A stretch of DNA of 42,424 nt. It comes from Granulosicoccus sp. (GTDB lineage: Bacteria > Pseudomonadota > Gammaproteobacteria > Granulosicoccales > Granulosicoccaceae). Every line of letters begins with the position of its first letter. Within the stretch, counting starts at the first letter, position 1. The position numbers and the translations under genes were made by a program. The notes beneath the pieces are model-generated. The model searched no databases and had not been told where the DNA came from. It was given only the letters and a program-made list of their open reading frames with translations. Below are positions 25,592-34,855 of the stretch, piece by piece. The stretch spans positions 1-42,424 of the forward strand of contig JALZWO010000201.1 in NCBI GenBank assembly GCA_023300375.1, read 5' to 3'.

Positions 25592-26284
25592 ATGTTTTCA
25601 ATGCCTGCAATTCCCAAAGGGTCACCAGTGACACTCACTCTTCTAGTGATCAATGTATTGTTGTTTGCGGGACAGTCGCTGCCCAATGGAATTCTCTCCA
25701 ACGCTTTGCCTACAGGTAATTCTCTTACCAACCTAGGAGTGCTGTTTGGCCCTGCCGTTCAGGATGGTCAAATCTGGAGAATACTGAGTTCGGGTTTTCT
25801 GCACGGCGGCATTGTGCACATCGGATTCAATATGTACCTGCTGTTTATGCTGGGCCCCCAGATGGAACAAGGCTTCGGCAGTTTGCGTTTTAGCCTGATG
25901 TATTTTGGTTCACTGTTCGGTGGCGCATTAGCCGTGCTCTTGTTCGATTTTGCCCAGCCTACCTTAGGCGCATCTGGGGCCGTTCTGGGCTTGGCCGGCG
26001 CAATGTTCGTTGCCCTCTGGGCCAGAGGCGTTAACCCGCGTCAATCACCTGTATTTGGTTTGGTCATCCTCAATCTGGCATTACCCTTACTCGTGCCTGG
26101 CATCTCGTTCTGGGGACATTTTGGTGGAGTTGCAGCGGGGGCCGCGTTAGCCACTGTTCTGGTTTGGTTACCAGAGAAAAAAAGATCACCTAAGTCTGCA
26201 AACAGCCTTTCTCAGGGCGTCGCCCTTACGGTTACGTTGGCAGCTTTGTGTCTAGTGGTACCGCATTTAATAATGGTTAGGTAG
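25592..26284 (+). CDS. Rhomboid-family intramembrane serine protease
   Basis: The 230-residue protein has about six membrane segments. Ser128 in 'GASGAVLG' and His176 in 'WGHFGGV' form the catalytic dyad, and 'GGIVHIGFNMYLLFMLG' carries the conserved H…N region of TM2. 'LRFSLMYFGSLFGG' is also typical. Rhomboids cut membrane proteins within or near a transmembrane segment. It looks like a general rhomboid rather than a classic rhombosortase, but a protein with a GlyGly-CTERM-like tail is encoded in this window (420-2459), so a sorting role deserves checking. ATG 25601 is an alternative start. Confidence 0.92.
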   Translation: MFSMPAIPKGSPVTLTLLVINVLLFAGQSLPNGILSNALPTGNSLTNLGVLFGPAVQDGQIWRILSSGFLHGGIVHIGFNMYLLFMLGPQMEQGFGSLRFSLMYFGSLFGGALAVLLFDFAQPTLGASGAVLGLAGAMFVALWARGVNPRQSPVFGLVILNLALPLLVPGISFWGHFGGVAAGAALATVLVWLPEKKRSPKSANSLSQGVALTVTLAALCLVVPHLIMVR

Positions 26285-26371
26285 TTTAGCTACCAAACCA
26301 CCTTGGCAACAACGGCACGCTGCGTGCAGCAATAGTGATACTCTTCACAAAATTGCATGGGCCGACTTTAG

Positions 26372-29300
26372 ATGACTGATCAACGCAGAGACGAAGAGAC
26401 AACCGTCTCACAACGGCGTGAGCTGATAATGTCGATCACTAAGGCGATGCCCAAGTCACTTAGCGCCGCGCAGCTTAGCCAGCTAGAACATTTTGTACCT
26501 GCCTATTTCGAAAGCCTCTCCATGGCCGAACTGGCAGATTCTTCACATGAAGATCTAGCGGGCACCGCGCTGTCTCACTGGCAACTAGCAAAGACCCACG
26601 CAGGCGATGCCCCTCTGATTCGCGTGTCAAATCCAAGTTTTGATTCGCAAGGTTGGCACTCCCTACACACGGTGGTGCAGCTGGTCACCAACGACCAACC
26701 CTGGCTAGTAAGTTCATTGCAAGCAACACTGGCGCGTGAGGGCCATGTTGTACACCGCCTCGTGCATCCTGTACTTAACGTGCAGCGTGACGATAAGGGA
26801 CAATGGCAGGCGCTGTCCGACAATGGACAAAAGGAGTCTTTGATACATATTGAAGTTGATGCCTTGGCAGAGCCAGAGCATGCCAAACTCGTTAATTGTA
26901 TTGCGCACATGTTTAGCATACTAAAACTGGTCCAGCAGGAAACAACCACCTTCAGTGACCGGTTATCTGGCATGGCCGCGTCGATGGAAAATTCGGAGTT
27001 ATCCGAATTTGTACAATGGCTTGATAACGAGCAGTTCGCGTGTCTTGGCGCAGCCAATCTGCATGTAGCGGATGGTTTTACACAGCTACACAAAGCCGCG
27101 GGCATACTGTCAACATCTCCAGAACATGAACCTTGGAATGTCAGCTGCCTGCTACCGGAGGGGCTTGATGTCACTCAAATGGACAAGAGGCTAACCTTAG
27201 AACCGCTTATGGTCTGTAAGGCTGCAAAAGCCTCACCGATTATTCGTGATGAACCTGCCGATTTGATTATGCATGCGGTGCGCGATCCGGAAGGCAATCT
27301 GATACAGCTCAATTGCCTGCTGGGTATCTTTGTAGCCGGCTTACAAAGCGAAGCTGTCAACAATATACCTTGGATCCGTGAGCGCTTGGAACGCACTATT
27401 TTAGCGTCAGGCACCAGAGCAGATTCACACGATGGCAAAGCCATCTCTGCCACATTGCGAGGCTTGCCACGCGATATGCTAATGCAAACAAACAGTCGCG
27501 ATCTGCTATCAATGGCTACCGGCATTGTCGCATTGCAAGAGCGTGCACAAGTACGTCTGTTCAATTCCAACGACGCACTTGGACGCTATAACAATTGCCT
27601 TATCTACATTCCGCGTGATGCCTACAGCCGAGATCTTCGCTTAAAAATTGAAGAAATACTCGTCACTCATGCACAAGGTGTCAGCGCCGCGTTCGACATG
27701 CGCTTCTCTTCAGAATCAACACTTGCACGATTGCATTTCGTTATACATAAAACACCCCCCTATGATCGACGCATAGATTGGAATTCGATAGAACAACGCA
27801 TAAAAGCTGCAGCTGTAACATGGATTGATCGTCTGGAGTCCACCTTGCGCGAACGGCACGACGAAATTAACGCCATGAAGCTGCATAGGCGTTATTGCAA
27901 CGCATTTTCGTCATCTTTCCGGGAAGACTACTCAGCACGAATAGCCGCTGCGGACATTGACTTTATTGAATCGCAATTACCAGAAGACGCTCCGGTGATG
28001 AGTTTTTTTCGGCACACGCTAACAGATGACTCTAAAGTTAGCTTCAAGCTCTTTGCCAGAGATCAGCAAGTCGCTTTATCAAATGTCATTCCCGTTATCG
28101 AGAACATGGGGCTGCATGTTGAATCTGAACGACCTTTCGAAATTCGACGCCATGATGCGTCTAGTGTATGGATGCACGAATTCACGGTGGTACGTACTGG
28201 AGCTGCGGTTGAAGATGTAACCGAGGAGACAGCAAAGCGAATACAGACAGCGTTTAGCTTTATCTGGCGTGGTGAAGTGGAAAATGATGGTTTCAACCGA
28301 TTGATGCTGGAAGCCTCTTTGAGCTGGCGACAAGTCGTTATTCTGCGTGCACTTTGCAAGTATTTGCTACAAATTGATGTACCGTTTTCTCAGGCTTACA
28401 TGATTGACAGCCTGGTGGCCAATGCAGATATCACGCGCTTTTTGGTGTCTTTGTTTGAACAACGTTTCAAACCGGACACAGGACCAGACGCAAAACCTGA
28501 CCTTCACTCAAAAAATCGTAGCGACTCAAGCTCACTGATTGATCAGATCGACAACGCTCTAGAGACTGTCGTCAGTCTTGATGAGGATCGTATCCTTCGC
28601 GGCTATAAAAATCTGATTCTGTCGATTCTACGCACCAATGCGTACAGAGAAAATGAAGACGGAGAACTTCGTGACTTTTTGTCCTTCAAATTTGACTCAT
28701 CAGCAGTGCCAGACTTGCCTTTACCCAGACCGAAATTTGAAATATTTGTTTATTCCTCCAAAGTCGAGGGTATTCACTTGCGCGGCGGTTCGGTTGCACG
28801 TGGAGGCCTAAGGTGGTCTGACCGGCGAGAAGACTACCGCACCGAAGTACTCGGGCTGATGAAAGCGCAAATGGTAAAAAACGCGGTTATCGTGCCGGTA
28901 GGATCTAAAGGCGGATTTTACGTCAAGCAATCCTTGCCTGAAGAGCGCGACGCTATGATGAAAATTGTAGTGGACTGCTACCGCACATTTCTTAGTGGCT
29001 TGCTAGATATCACCGACAATCTGGATGGCAACGACATTGTTGCACCAGAAAATGTGGTCCGCTATGACTCGGACGATCCCTATCTTGTTGTAGCGGCCGA
29101 CAAAGGCACAGCCACATTCTCTGACTACGCGAATGATGTGGCAAAAGCCTATGGCTTTTGGTTAGGCGATGCATTCGCCTCCGGTGGCTCGGTAGGTTAC
29201 GACCACAAAAAAATGGGTATTACTGCTCGCGGAGCTTGGGAATCAGTAAAACGACACTTTCGTAACCTAGGCCTGGACACACAGACAGAAGAATTCACGG

Positions 29301-31225
29301 TAGCAGGCATCGGCGATATGGCGGGCGACGTGTTTGGCAACGGCATGCTGCTGTCAGATAAAATCAATCTGGTTGCAGCGTTTAACCACATGCATATTTT
29401 TATTGACCCTTCCCCAGATTGCGCAAGCTCCTTCAGTGAGCGTCAACGGCTGTTTGCACTTCCTCGTTCAAGCTGGACTGATTACAACGAAGCGCTGATA
29501 TCCAAGGGAGGCGGTATTTTCCCGCGCAGCGCTAAACAGATAACACTCTCACCTGAGGCACAGCAAGTGTTGGGCACCGATCAGGAAAATCTGACACCCA
29601 CAGCACTCATATCCATAATTCTCAAGGCACCCGTCGATCTTCTATGGAACGGAGGTATTGGCACTTACGTTAAGTCCAAGCAACAAACGCACGCGGATGC
29701 AGCCGATCGCGCCAACGACTATTTACGCGTCAATGGCGAAGAGCTTCAAGCTCGCGTCGTCGGTGAAGGTGGGAATCTGGGTTTCACCCAACTAGGCAGA
29801 ATTGAGTTTGCACGAAACTCAAATCAAAACAATGGCGGTATGATCTACACCGATGCCATTGATAACTCCGCAGGTGTTGATTGCTCGGACCACGAGGTCA
29901 ATATAAAAATCCTGGCTAACGCCATTGTCTCCAGTGAAGACATGACCATCAAGCAGCGGGATAAGTTGCTCGAGTCAATGACTGATGATGTCTCCAGCCT
30001 TGTGCTGCTCGACAACTACCTGCAAACACAATGTGTTGATATGTGTGCGGTGGATGGAAGCTGGGCACTCAACGAACAAGCGCGATTCATGCAACACCTT
30101 GAATCCATTGACCGGCTGGATCGAAGCATAGAATTTCTTCCTGATGGCGATGAAATAGCTGATCGCATGGTCAATGATCAATCGTTGGCTAGACCCGAAA
30201 TTGCCGTACTCGTGTCGTACAGCAAAATGGTGATGTTCGATGAGCTCATGGATAGCGACTTTCCTGACGACCCTGCTCTGGAGGCCGTCTTGATAGATTA
30301 TTTTCCAAAAGCTCTGCAAGACAACTACAAAACGCAAATTCTGAATCATCGATTGCGCCGTGAAATCATTGCAACTCTGGTTACAAACGACGTGGTCAAC
30401 CGCTTAGGGCCTACTTTTGTTTTTCGGATGCAGCAAGAACTCAATGCCAAATCCAGTGATGTCGCATCAGCATTTGTTATCGTCAAAGAGGTATTCAGGC
30501 TGCAGCAAACATGGACTGAGATAGAATCTCTAGACAACAAGGTTGATGCTGCCGAGCAATACCGCATGCAGATTTTGGTCAGAGGCCTCGTAGAACGCTC
30601 CACGCACTGGTTCATTCGCAACCGCCGTGCGGATACCACCATTAATGCTCAAATATCGCAATTCAGACTGGGTATTGATGAACTAGTAGCAGCCATGCCT
30701 GATTGTCTGTCCACCACAGAGAATGTCACGCTAAGCCAGCGAGTTGAACATTTCATGAGTGCCGGTGCATCAGAGAGCACAGCCATCATGATTGCCCGCG
30801 TTGTGCCCTTATCATCGTCTTTAGATATTGTAGAAATTGCCAATTCAGCGCAACAGCCGGTATCTGAAGTGGCCTCCGTGTACTTCGCACTAGGGCAGTA
30901 TCTAGAATTGAGCTGGCTGCGCGAACGCATTGGCTCTCTAGTCTCCACCACGCATTGGCACAAATTAGCGACATCTGGCCTGCGCAGCGATCTTCACTAT
31001 CGACAGCGCCATTTATGCGCTGAAATATGCAGCGCTACTGATAAAGATACCGCTGCTGAACAACGTGTCACAAATTGGTCAACAAAGCACTCTGAGGCTA
31101 CCAATAAATATCTTGAGTTGCTTGCCGAGATGAAAGCCAGTTCGTCTGTAGATTTTGCCATGCTTTCACTCGCTATGAATGAAGTCCATAAACTACTGCG
31201 CTCAGACAGACCGTTGGCAGGCTAG
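26372..31225 (+). CDS. gdhB: NAD-specific glutamate dehydrogenase, large (~180 kDa) type
   Basis: At 1,617 residues the length matches the GDH-180 class known from Streptomyces clavuligerus and Pseudomonas aeruginosa. The catalytic part begins near residue 790: 'IHLRGGSVARGGLRWSDRREDYRTEVLGLMKAQMVKNAVIVPVGSKGGF' is the diagnostic block, followed by 'ASGGSVGYDHKKMGITARGAWESVKRHF' and 'VGEGGNLGFTQLGRIEFA'. The N-terminal ~700 residues are a regulatory region and the C-terminal ~500 a long helical extension. It deaminates glutamate to 2-oxoglutarate using NAD+, a catabolic role. It appears to be transcribed alone, with 87 bp before it and 37 bp after. Confidence 0.97.
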   Translation: MTDQRRDEETTVSQRRELIMSITKAMPKSLSAAQLSQLEHFVPAYFESLSMAELADSSHEDLAGTALSHWQLAKTHAGDAPLIRVSNPSFDSQGWHSLHTVVQLVTNDQPWLVSSLQATLAREGHVVHRLVHPVLNVQRDDKGQWQALSDNGQKESLIHIEVDALAEPEHAKLVNCIAHMFSILKLVQQETTTFSDRLSGMAASMENSELSEFVQWLDNEQFACLGAANLHVADGFTQLHKAAGILSTSPEHEPWNVSCLLPEGLDVTQMDKRLTLEPLMVCKAAKASPIIRDEPADLIMHAVRDPEGNLIQLNCLLGIFVAGLQSEAVNNIPWIRERLERTILASGTRADSHDGKAISATLRGLPRDMLMQTNSRDLLSMATGIVALQERAQVRLFNSNDALGRYNNCLIYIPRDAYSRDLRLKIEEILVTHAQGVSAAFDMRFSSESTLARLHFVIHKTPPYDRRIDWNSIEQRIKAAAVTWIDRLESTLRERHDEINAMKLHRRYCNAFSSSFREDYSARIAAADIDFIESQLPEDAPVMSFFRHTLTDDSKVSFKLFARDQQVALSNVIPVIENMGLHVESERPFEIRRHDASSVWMHEFTVVRTGAAVEDVTEETAKRIQTAFSFIWRGEVENDGFNRLMLEASLSWRQVVILRALCKYLLQIDVPFSQAYMIDSLVANADITRFLVSLFEQRFKPDTGPDAKPDLHSKNRSDSSSLIDQIDNALETVVSLDEDRILRGYKNLILSILRTNAYRENEDGELRDFLSFKFDSSAVPDLPLPRPKFEIFVYSSKVEGIHLRGGSVARGGLRWSDRREDYRTEVLGLMKAQMVKNAVIVPVGSKGGFYVKQSLPEERDAMMKIVVDCYRTFLSGLLDITDNLDGNDIVAPENVVRYDSDDPYLVVAADKGTATFSDYANDVAKAYGFWLGDAFASGGSVGYDHKKMGITARGAWESVKRHFRNLGLDTQTEEFTVAGIGDMAGDVFGNGMLLSDKINLVAAFNHMHIFIDPSPDCASSFSERQRLFALPRSSWTDYNEALISKGGGIFPRSAKQITLSPEAQQVLGTDQENLTPTALISIILKAPVDLLWNGGIGTYVKSKQQTHADAADRANDYLRVNGEELQARVVGEGGNLGFTQLGRIEFARNSNQNNGGMIYTDAIDNSAGVDCSDHEVNIKILANAIVSSEDMTIKQRDKLLESMTDDVSSLVLLDNYLQTQCVDMCAVDGSWALNEQARFMQHLESIDRLDRSIEFLPDGDEIADRMVNDQSLARPEIAVLVSYSKMVMFDELMDSDFPDDPALEAVLIDYFPKALQDNYKTQILNHRLRREIIATLVTNDVVNRLGPTFVFRMQQELNAKSSDVASAFVIVKEVFRLQQTWTEIESLDNKVDAAEQYRMQILVRGLVERSTHWFIRNRRADTTINAQISQFRLGIDELVAAMPDCLSTTENVTLSQRVEHFMSAGASESTAIMIARVVPLSSSLDIVEIANSAQQPVSEVASVYFALGQYLELSWLRERIGSLVSTTHWHKLATSGLRSDLHYRQRHLCAEICSATDKDTAAEQRVTNWSTKHSEATNKYLELLAEMKASSSVDFAMLSLAMNEVHKLLRSDRPLAG

Positions 31226-31262
31226 TACACTAAGGTTAACTTAAAATAGAGGAGCCACTCCT

Positions 31263-31541
31263 GTGCCCATAGCCAATGTTGTTCTTGTACTGCTTATCGG
31301 ACTTGTGCTAGGCGTCATAGCATCAGTTGCTCTAAAAAGCCGCGGTTTGACGTTTTTTGTCAATATCGCACATGGCATGCTCGGTGGCATTCTAGGTGCG
31401 ATGGCCCCTATTCTGTTCTCAAATGCCTTGGCAATTGGTATCTCTGCGCCAAACTATCTGTTCAGGGCGTTGATGGGCGCTTTTATCATGGTGCTAGTGG
31501 CCTCCCTGTTCAGACCTGCTAAGCCGCGCAGCCTAAGCTGA
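31263..31541 (+). CDS. Small membrane protein, GlsB/YeaQ/YmgE-like
   Basis: This 92-residue protein starts at GTG 31263 with GAGGAG 8 nt upstream. It has three hydrophobic segments with small-residue patterns ('VLVLLIGLVLGVIASVAL', 'AHGMLGGILGAMAPILFS', 'FRALMGAFIMVLVASLF'), which resemble the GlsB/YeaQ/YmgE (transglycosylase-associated) family of tiny inner-membrane proteins. Members are often stress-induced and have no firm function. The family call is by pattern only. It lies between glutamate dehydrogenase and the enoyl-CoA hydratase gene, 10 bp from the latter, so these two may be co-transcribed. Confidence 0.7.
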   Translation: MPIANVVLVLLIGLVLGVIASVALKSRGLTFFVNIAHGMLGGILGAMAPILFSNALAIGISAPNYLFRALMGAFIMVLVASLFRPAKPRSLS

Positions 31542-31551
31542 AGGAACTTCT

Positions 31552-32349
31552 ATGAATACGCAGCTTGAGCTTCAAGGTGAATTTAAGAACATCGAGTTTG
31601 GTGTTGACGAAGGCGTTGCATGGCTACGTCTTAATCGCCCCGATAAGCTCAACAGCTTCACCGCAGCAATGCACGAGGAGATACGTCAAGCTCTGAGTCT
31701 TGTCCAGCAAACTGGCAGTATCAGATGCCTGGTTATTACAGGCAACGGCCGAGGATTCTCAGCAGGGCAAGATCTTGGGGATCTAGATATGTCTGCCCTA
31801 GCTCATGTAGTAGAAAAAGACTACAACCCCTTACTGCGTGCACTTACCCAACTGGACATACCGGTTATTGCGTCTGTAAACGGCGTTGCCGCTGGTGCTG
31901 CAGCCAACATGGCGCTGGCCTGTGACATCGTCCTGGCAGCACGCTCGGCCAAATTCATACAATCGTTTAATCATGTCGGTCTGGTACCCGATGGTGGTGG
32001 CACATGGACACTGCCTCGTCTGGTGGGTATGGCTCGAGCCACTGCTCTGTGCATGACGGGCGAACCCGTATCCGCTGAAAAAGCCGAGCAGTGGGGCATG
32101 ATATGGCGTGCGGTCGATGACGAACAGTTACATGCTGAAACCACAGCACTGGCTCATCGGCTTGCCAACCAGGCAACCATCGGCTTGGCATATACCAAAA
32201 AACTCCTTCGATTCTCACAAACACGCACACTCGACGATCAGCTCGATCTGGAGCGGGATTTCCAGCAGGCAGCCAGCCAAACTGAGGATTTTGCTGAAGG
32301 CGTGGATGCCTTTCTTAACAAACGCAAACCTGCCTTCAAAGGACGCTAA
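31552..32349 (+). CDS. paaG: Enoyl-CoA hydratase/isomerase, PaaG-like
   Basis: The 265-residue crotonase-fold protein closely follows E. coli PaaG: 'NRPDKLNSF', 'GRGFSAGQDLGDLD', 'SVNGVAAGAAANMALACDIVLAARSAKF', 'GLVPDGGGTWTLPRLVG' and 'EQWGMIWRAVDDE'. Asp147 in 'VPDGGGTW' corresponds to the PaaG catalytic Asp; the Glu used by hydratases is absent. PaaG isomerises ring-epoxide phenylacetyl-CoA to an oxepin and also shifts double bonds. No other phenylacetate gene is in the window, so it may serve a different acyl-CoA here. AAGGAA precedes the ATG. Confidence 0.83.
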   Translation: MNTQLELQGEFKNIEFGVDEGVAWLRLNRPDKLNSFTAAMHEEIRQALSLVQQTGSIRCLVITGNGRGFSAGQDLGDLDMSALAHVVEKDYNPLLRALTQLDIPVIASVNGVAAGAAANMALACDIVLAARSAKFIQSFNHVGLVPDGGGTWTLPRLVGMARATALCMTGEPVSAEKAEQWGMIWRAVDDEQLHAETTALAHRLANQATIGLAYTKKLLRFSQTRTLDDQLDLERDFQQAASQTEDFAEGVDAFLNKRKPAFKGR

Positions 32350-32563
32350 CTACCGCCTTTGGTATTTGCCGATTGTTTGGTAGATTCAAGCCTTTCTCAG
32401 ACCAGAATGTGAAGCTCAACTCAAATTGTGGGCACCGGAACTCTGTTGTTGCGCAAAAGTGTCGCTATTCGACGTGTTGAAGTCGTGACGGAAGCAATTA
32501 AGACTTCCGAAAAACGCTCATCAATCGCTACCATGCACCTTAACAACGATTGAGCAAAATCTG

Positions 32564-33274
32564 ATGTCTGATCAAGAGAATTTCGACGACGACGAAGACA
32601 TCATCCTCGCGGATCTTAGCGACGATGAGCTAGTGGAACAGATGCACGATGATCTGTATAACGGCCTCAGGGAAGAGATCATGGAAGGCACTAATATTTT
32701 GCTTGGCCGTGGCTGGACACCCGACAAAGTGCTGAACACGGCATTAGTAGAGGGCATGCGTATTGTCGGTATCGACTTTCGTGATGGCATCCTGTTTGTG
32801 CCAGAGGTGCTCATGGCCGCCAACTCCATGAAAGGTGGTATGGAAATACTAAGGCCATTGCTCGCTGAAACTGGCGCAGAGTCTATCGGTAAAGTTGTCA
32901 TTGGCACGGTTAAGGGCGACATTCACGACATCGGCAAGAATTTGGTCGGCATGATGCTCGAGGGTGCAGGCTTTGAAGTCATCGATATCGGTATTAACAA
33001 TCCAGTAGAAAAATACTTGGAAGCTCTGGAAGAACACAAACCCGACATTTTAGGTATGTCGGCGCTGCTCACCACCACCATGCCTTACATGAAAGTGGTC
33101 ATTGACACGCTCAAGGAACAAGGCATGCGTGACGATTTCATCGTGTTGGTCGGCGGAGCCCCCTTGAACGAGGAATTTGGTGAGGCGGTTGGCGCTGATG
33201 CTTATTGTCGAGATGCAGCAGTAGCAGTGGAGACAGCAAAAGCAAAGATGTCGGAACGCCGGCTAGCCAGTTGA
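32564..33274 (+). CDS. Corrinoid (B12-binding) methyl-carrier protein, MtgC/MttC type
   Basis: The 236-residue protein has an acidic N-terminal extension (residues 1-30), a four-helix cap (about 30-105) and a Rossmann B12 domain (about 107-230). The cobalamin motif D119-x-H121-x-x-G124 lies in 'GTVKGDIHDIGKNLVG', with 'SALLTTTMPYM' and 'VLVGGAPLNEEF' following. In acetogens and methanogens such proteins carry a methyl group on cobalt between a substrate methyltransferase and a second methyltransferase. It is the first gene of a tight operon running to 38813. The 214 bp before it show no B12-riboswitch motif that I could recognise. Confidence 0.94.
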   Translation: MSDQENFDDDEDIILADLSDDELVEQMHDDLYNGLREEIMEGTNILLGRGWTPDKVLNTALVEGMRIVGIDFRDGILFVPEVLMAANSMKGGMEILRPLLAETGAESIGKVVIGTVKGDIHDIGKNLVGMMLEGAGFEVIDIGINNPVEKYLEALEEHKPDILGMSALLTTTMPYMKVVIDTLKEQGMRDDFIVLVGGAPLNEEFGEAVGADAYCRDAAVAVETAKAKMSERRLAS

Positions 33275-33277
33275 GCA

Positions 33278-34015
33278 TTGCATGTGCAAAGCTCAACTCA
33301 CAGTGCCAGCGCTAATCCGCAATCTTCAGATACGCTGAACAAAACCCTGATCATTGCTTGTGGGGCCATCGCCCACGAGCTAGTTGCACTAATGAAAGCC
33401 AATGACTGGCAACACTGGGATTTGCAGTGTTTGCCAGCTGAATGGCACAACTCACCCGAGCGAATAAGCCCGGCAGTTGACGCCAAAATTATCGAGCACC
33501 AGCAAAACTATGCCCGTGTGTTTGTGGCTTACGCAGACTGCGGCACGGGTGGTCATCTAGACAGAGTTTTGGCCAAACATGAGGTCGCGCGCCTGCCGGG
33601 GGATCATTGTTACGGCTTTTTCGCAGGGGCTGAGGTTTTCAACGCTATGTCAGAGCAAGAGTTGGGTACTTTTTATCTCACTGATTACTTAGTCGATAAC
33701 TTCCAGCGATTAATACTTGATGGCCTAGGTATTTCCAAACACCCCGAACTGCTCGATCAGTATTTTGGCCACTACACGCAACTGATGTACCTACGACAAG
33801 ACACTCATTCACTCAAATGCGACAACCGTTTGCAACAAGCTCAAAAGGCAGCTGTGGCGCTTAATCTGCGGTTGAGTGTGCACGATACGGGTCTTGATCC
33901 ATTCGCGCGTTCTTTACGTGGCATCTCTGTTGTCACCGAATCTTTGCATAGCGATCAGCACATACCACTGCAGAGCCGTATGCCCCTTAACGAACACGAA
34001 CCGCATTTTGAGTAG
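33278..34015 (+). CDS. DUF1638 protein of the corrinoid operon
   Basis: The product has about 245 residues; TTG 33278 or GTG 33284 could be the start. The core matches DUF1638: 'LIIACGAIAHELVALM', 'WHNSPERI', 'VFVAYADCGTGGHLD', 'LPGDHCYGFFAG', 'GTFYLTDYLVDNFQRL' and 'HPELLDQYFGHYTQLMYL'. Cys28, Cys88 and Cys111, with nearby His and Asp, could bind a metal. DUF1638 has no established function that I know of, but it occurs in methyltransferase/corrinoid gene neighbourhoods. Position as second gene of the operon suggests a role in corrinoid methyl transfer, cofactor insertion or repair; this is inference. Confidence 0.87.
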   Translation: MHVQSSTHSASANPQSSDTLNKTLIIACGAIAHELVALMKANDWQHWDLQCLPAEWHNSPERISPAVDAKIIEHQQNYARVFVAYADCGTGGHLDRVLAKHEVARLPGDHCYGFFAGAEVFNAMSEQELGTFYLTDYLVDNFQRLILDGLGISKHPELLDQYFGHYTQLMYLRQDTHSLKCDNRLQQAQKAAVALNLRLSVHDTGLDPFARSLRGISVVTESLHSDQHIPLQSRMPLNEHEPHFE

Positions 34016-34018
34016 CAC

Positions 34019-34381
34019 ATGCCTGAACTGATAAAAATCTACTGGCGCGATATTCCATCGCAGGTCACCGCTAAAGCCGGACGTAAGACAGCCAAAGTCA
34101 TGCTGCCAGCACGCTTTCAAGAAGCTATCGACCGCGCTGCCATGCGCGCTGGCAAAGGCTCAAGCGATGCTTATATGGAAGATTGGCGTCGTGATCGAAG
34201 CCCGTGCAGCGGTGATCTACAGGCTGAAGCCGACAAAGCAGCTGAGCAACTGCTCAGCGATTTCGATGATACCTATCTGGAAGCTCTAACCAAAGCGAAA
34301 GGCGTGGCCGACAACGTCAGCGACGAACTCAAACAGGCGCACAACGCTAGCAAGCAAGCGCCTAGCGATACTGAAACGTAA
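34019..34381 (+). CDS. PF13769 'virulence factor' family protein
   Basis: The 120-residue protein begins 'LIKIYWRDIPSQVTAKAGRKTAKVMLPARFQEAIDRAAMRAG', the recognisable core of the small family labelled 'virulence factor' (PF13769). The first ~70 residues are conserved and include 'DAYMEDWRR'; the rest is Ala/Lys/Glu-rich and probably helical. The family name comes from old genetic work and does not explain function. Here it sits 3 bp after the DUF1638 gene and 3 bp before the MetV-like gene, so a helper role in the corrinoid C1 pathway is likely (inference). Confidence 0.85.
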   Translation: MPELIKIYWRDIPSQVTAKAGRKTAKVMLPARFQEAIDRAAMRAGKGSSDAYMEDWRRDRSPCSGDLQAEADKAAEQLLSDFDDTYLEALTKAKGVADNVSDELKQAHNASKQAPSDTET

Positions 34382-34384
34382 AGT

Positions 34385-34855
34385 ATGTACAGCTTACGAA
34401 AATGGTCTGTCAGGCATGCCCGTCTGCTTGAACGCACCTATGCTCTTGTTGAAAACGGTCTACTGTTCGCAGCACCTTTAATTAACAAAATTGGCCATTC
34501 AAAGCTTGAAAAACCGGTGGCTAGTGTTGAAAGAGTCATCAAAGGTGCCCTGTTCGACTGCCAGATGTGTGGACAATGTGCCCTGAGTGAAACGGGTATG
34601 TCATGCCCTATGAACTGCCCAAAAGAGATCCGCAATGGCCCTTGCGGGGGTGTTCGCCCCGGTGGATATTGCGAGGTGAAACCAGAGATGAGATGCGTTT
34701 GGGTAGAGGGTTGGCAAGGCGCACAACAAATGAAAAATGGTGGTGACATAACAAACATGCAATTTGCTGTGGATTACCGGCTTCAAGGCAAATCGTCGTG
34801 GCTCAAAGTGGTTCGTGAAAAAACAACACCACCCGAAGAGGGGCCCACCGTATGA
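34385..34855 (+). CDS. MetV-like Cys-rich protein (methylenetetrahydrofolate reductase C-terminal domain)
   Basis: The 156-residue protein has eight Cys between residues 59 and 104: CxxCxxC at 59-65, C74, C78, C87 in 'GPCGGV', C96 and C104. This is the MTHFR_C (PF12225) pattern. In acetogens the homologous MetV forms a complex with MetF and binds metal centres (zinc or Fe-S) that pass electrons to the flavin. Its stop overlaps the metF start by 4 bp (ATGA), so a MetVF complex is likely here as well. Without a signal peptide it is cytoplasmic. Confidence 0.88.
   Translation: MYSLRKWSVRHARLLERTYALVENGLLFAAPLINKIGHSKLEKPVASVERVIKGALFDCQMCGQCALSETGMSCPMNCPKEIRNGPCGGVRPGGYCEVKPEMRCVWVEGWQGAQQMKNGGDITNMQFAVDYRLQGKSSWLKVVREKTTPPEEGPTV

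Noticed and set aside
25592-26284. Calling the rhomboid a rhombosortase
   Set aside because: Its motifs (GASG, HFGG, 'LRFSLMYFGSLFGG') fit general rhomboids better; the sorting link is kept only as a question.
32350-32563. Cobalamin riboswitch or leader peptide before the corrinoid gene
   Set aside because: No B12-box-like segment was seen. A 41-codon frame starting at a GTG and ending just before the gene has no ribosome binding site.
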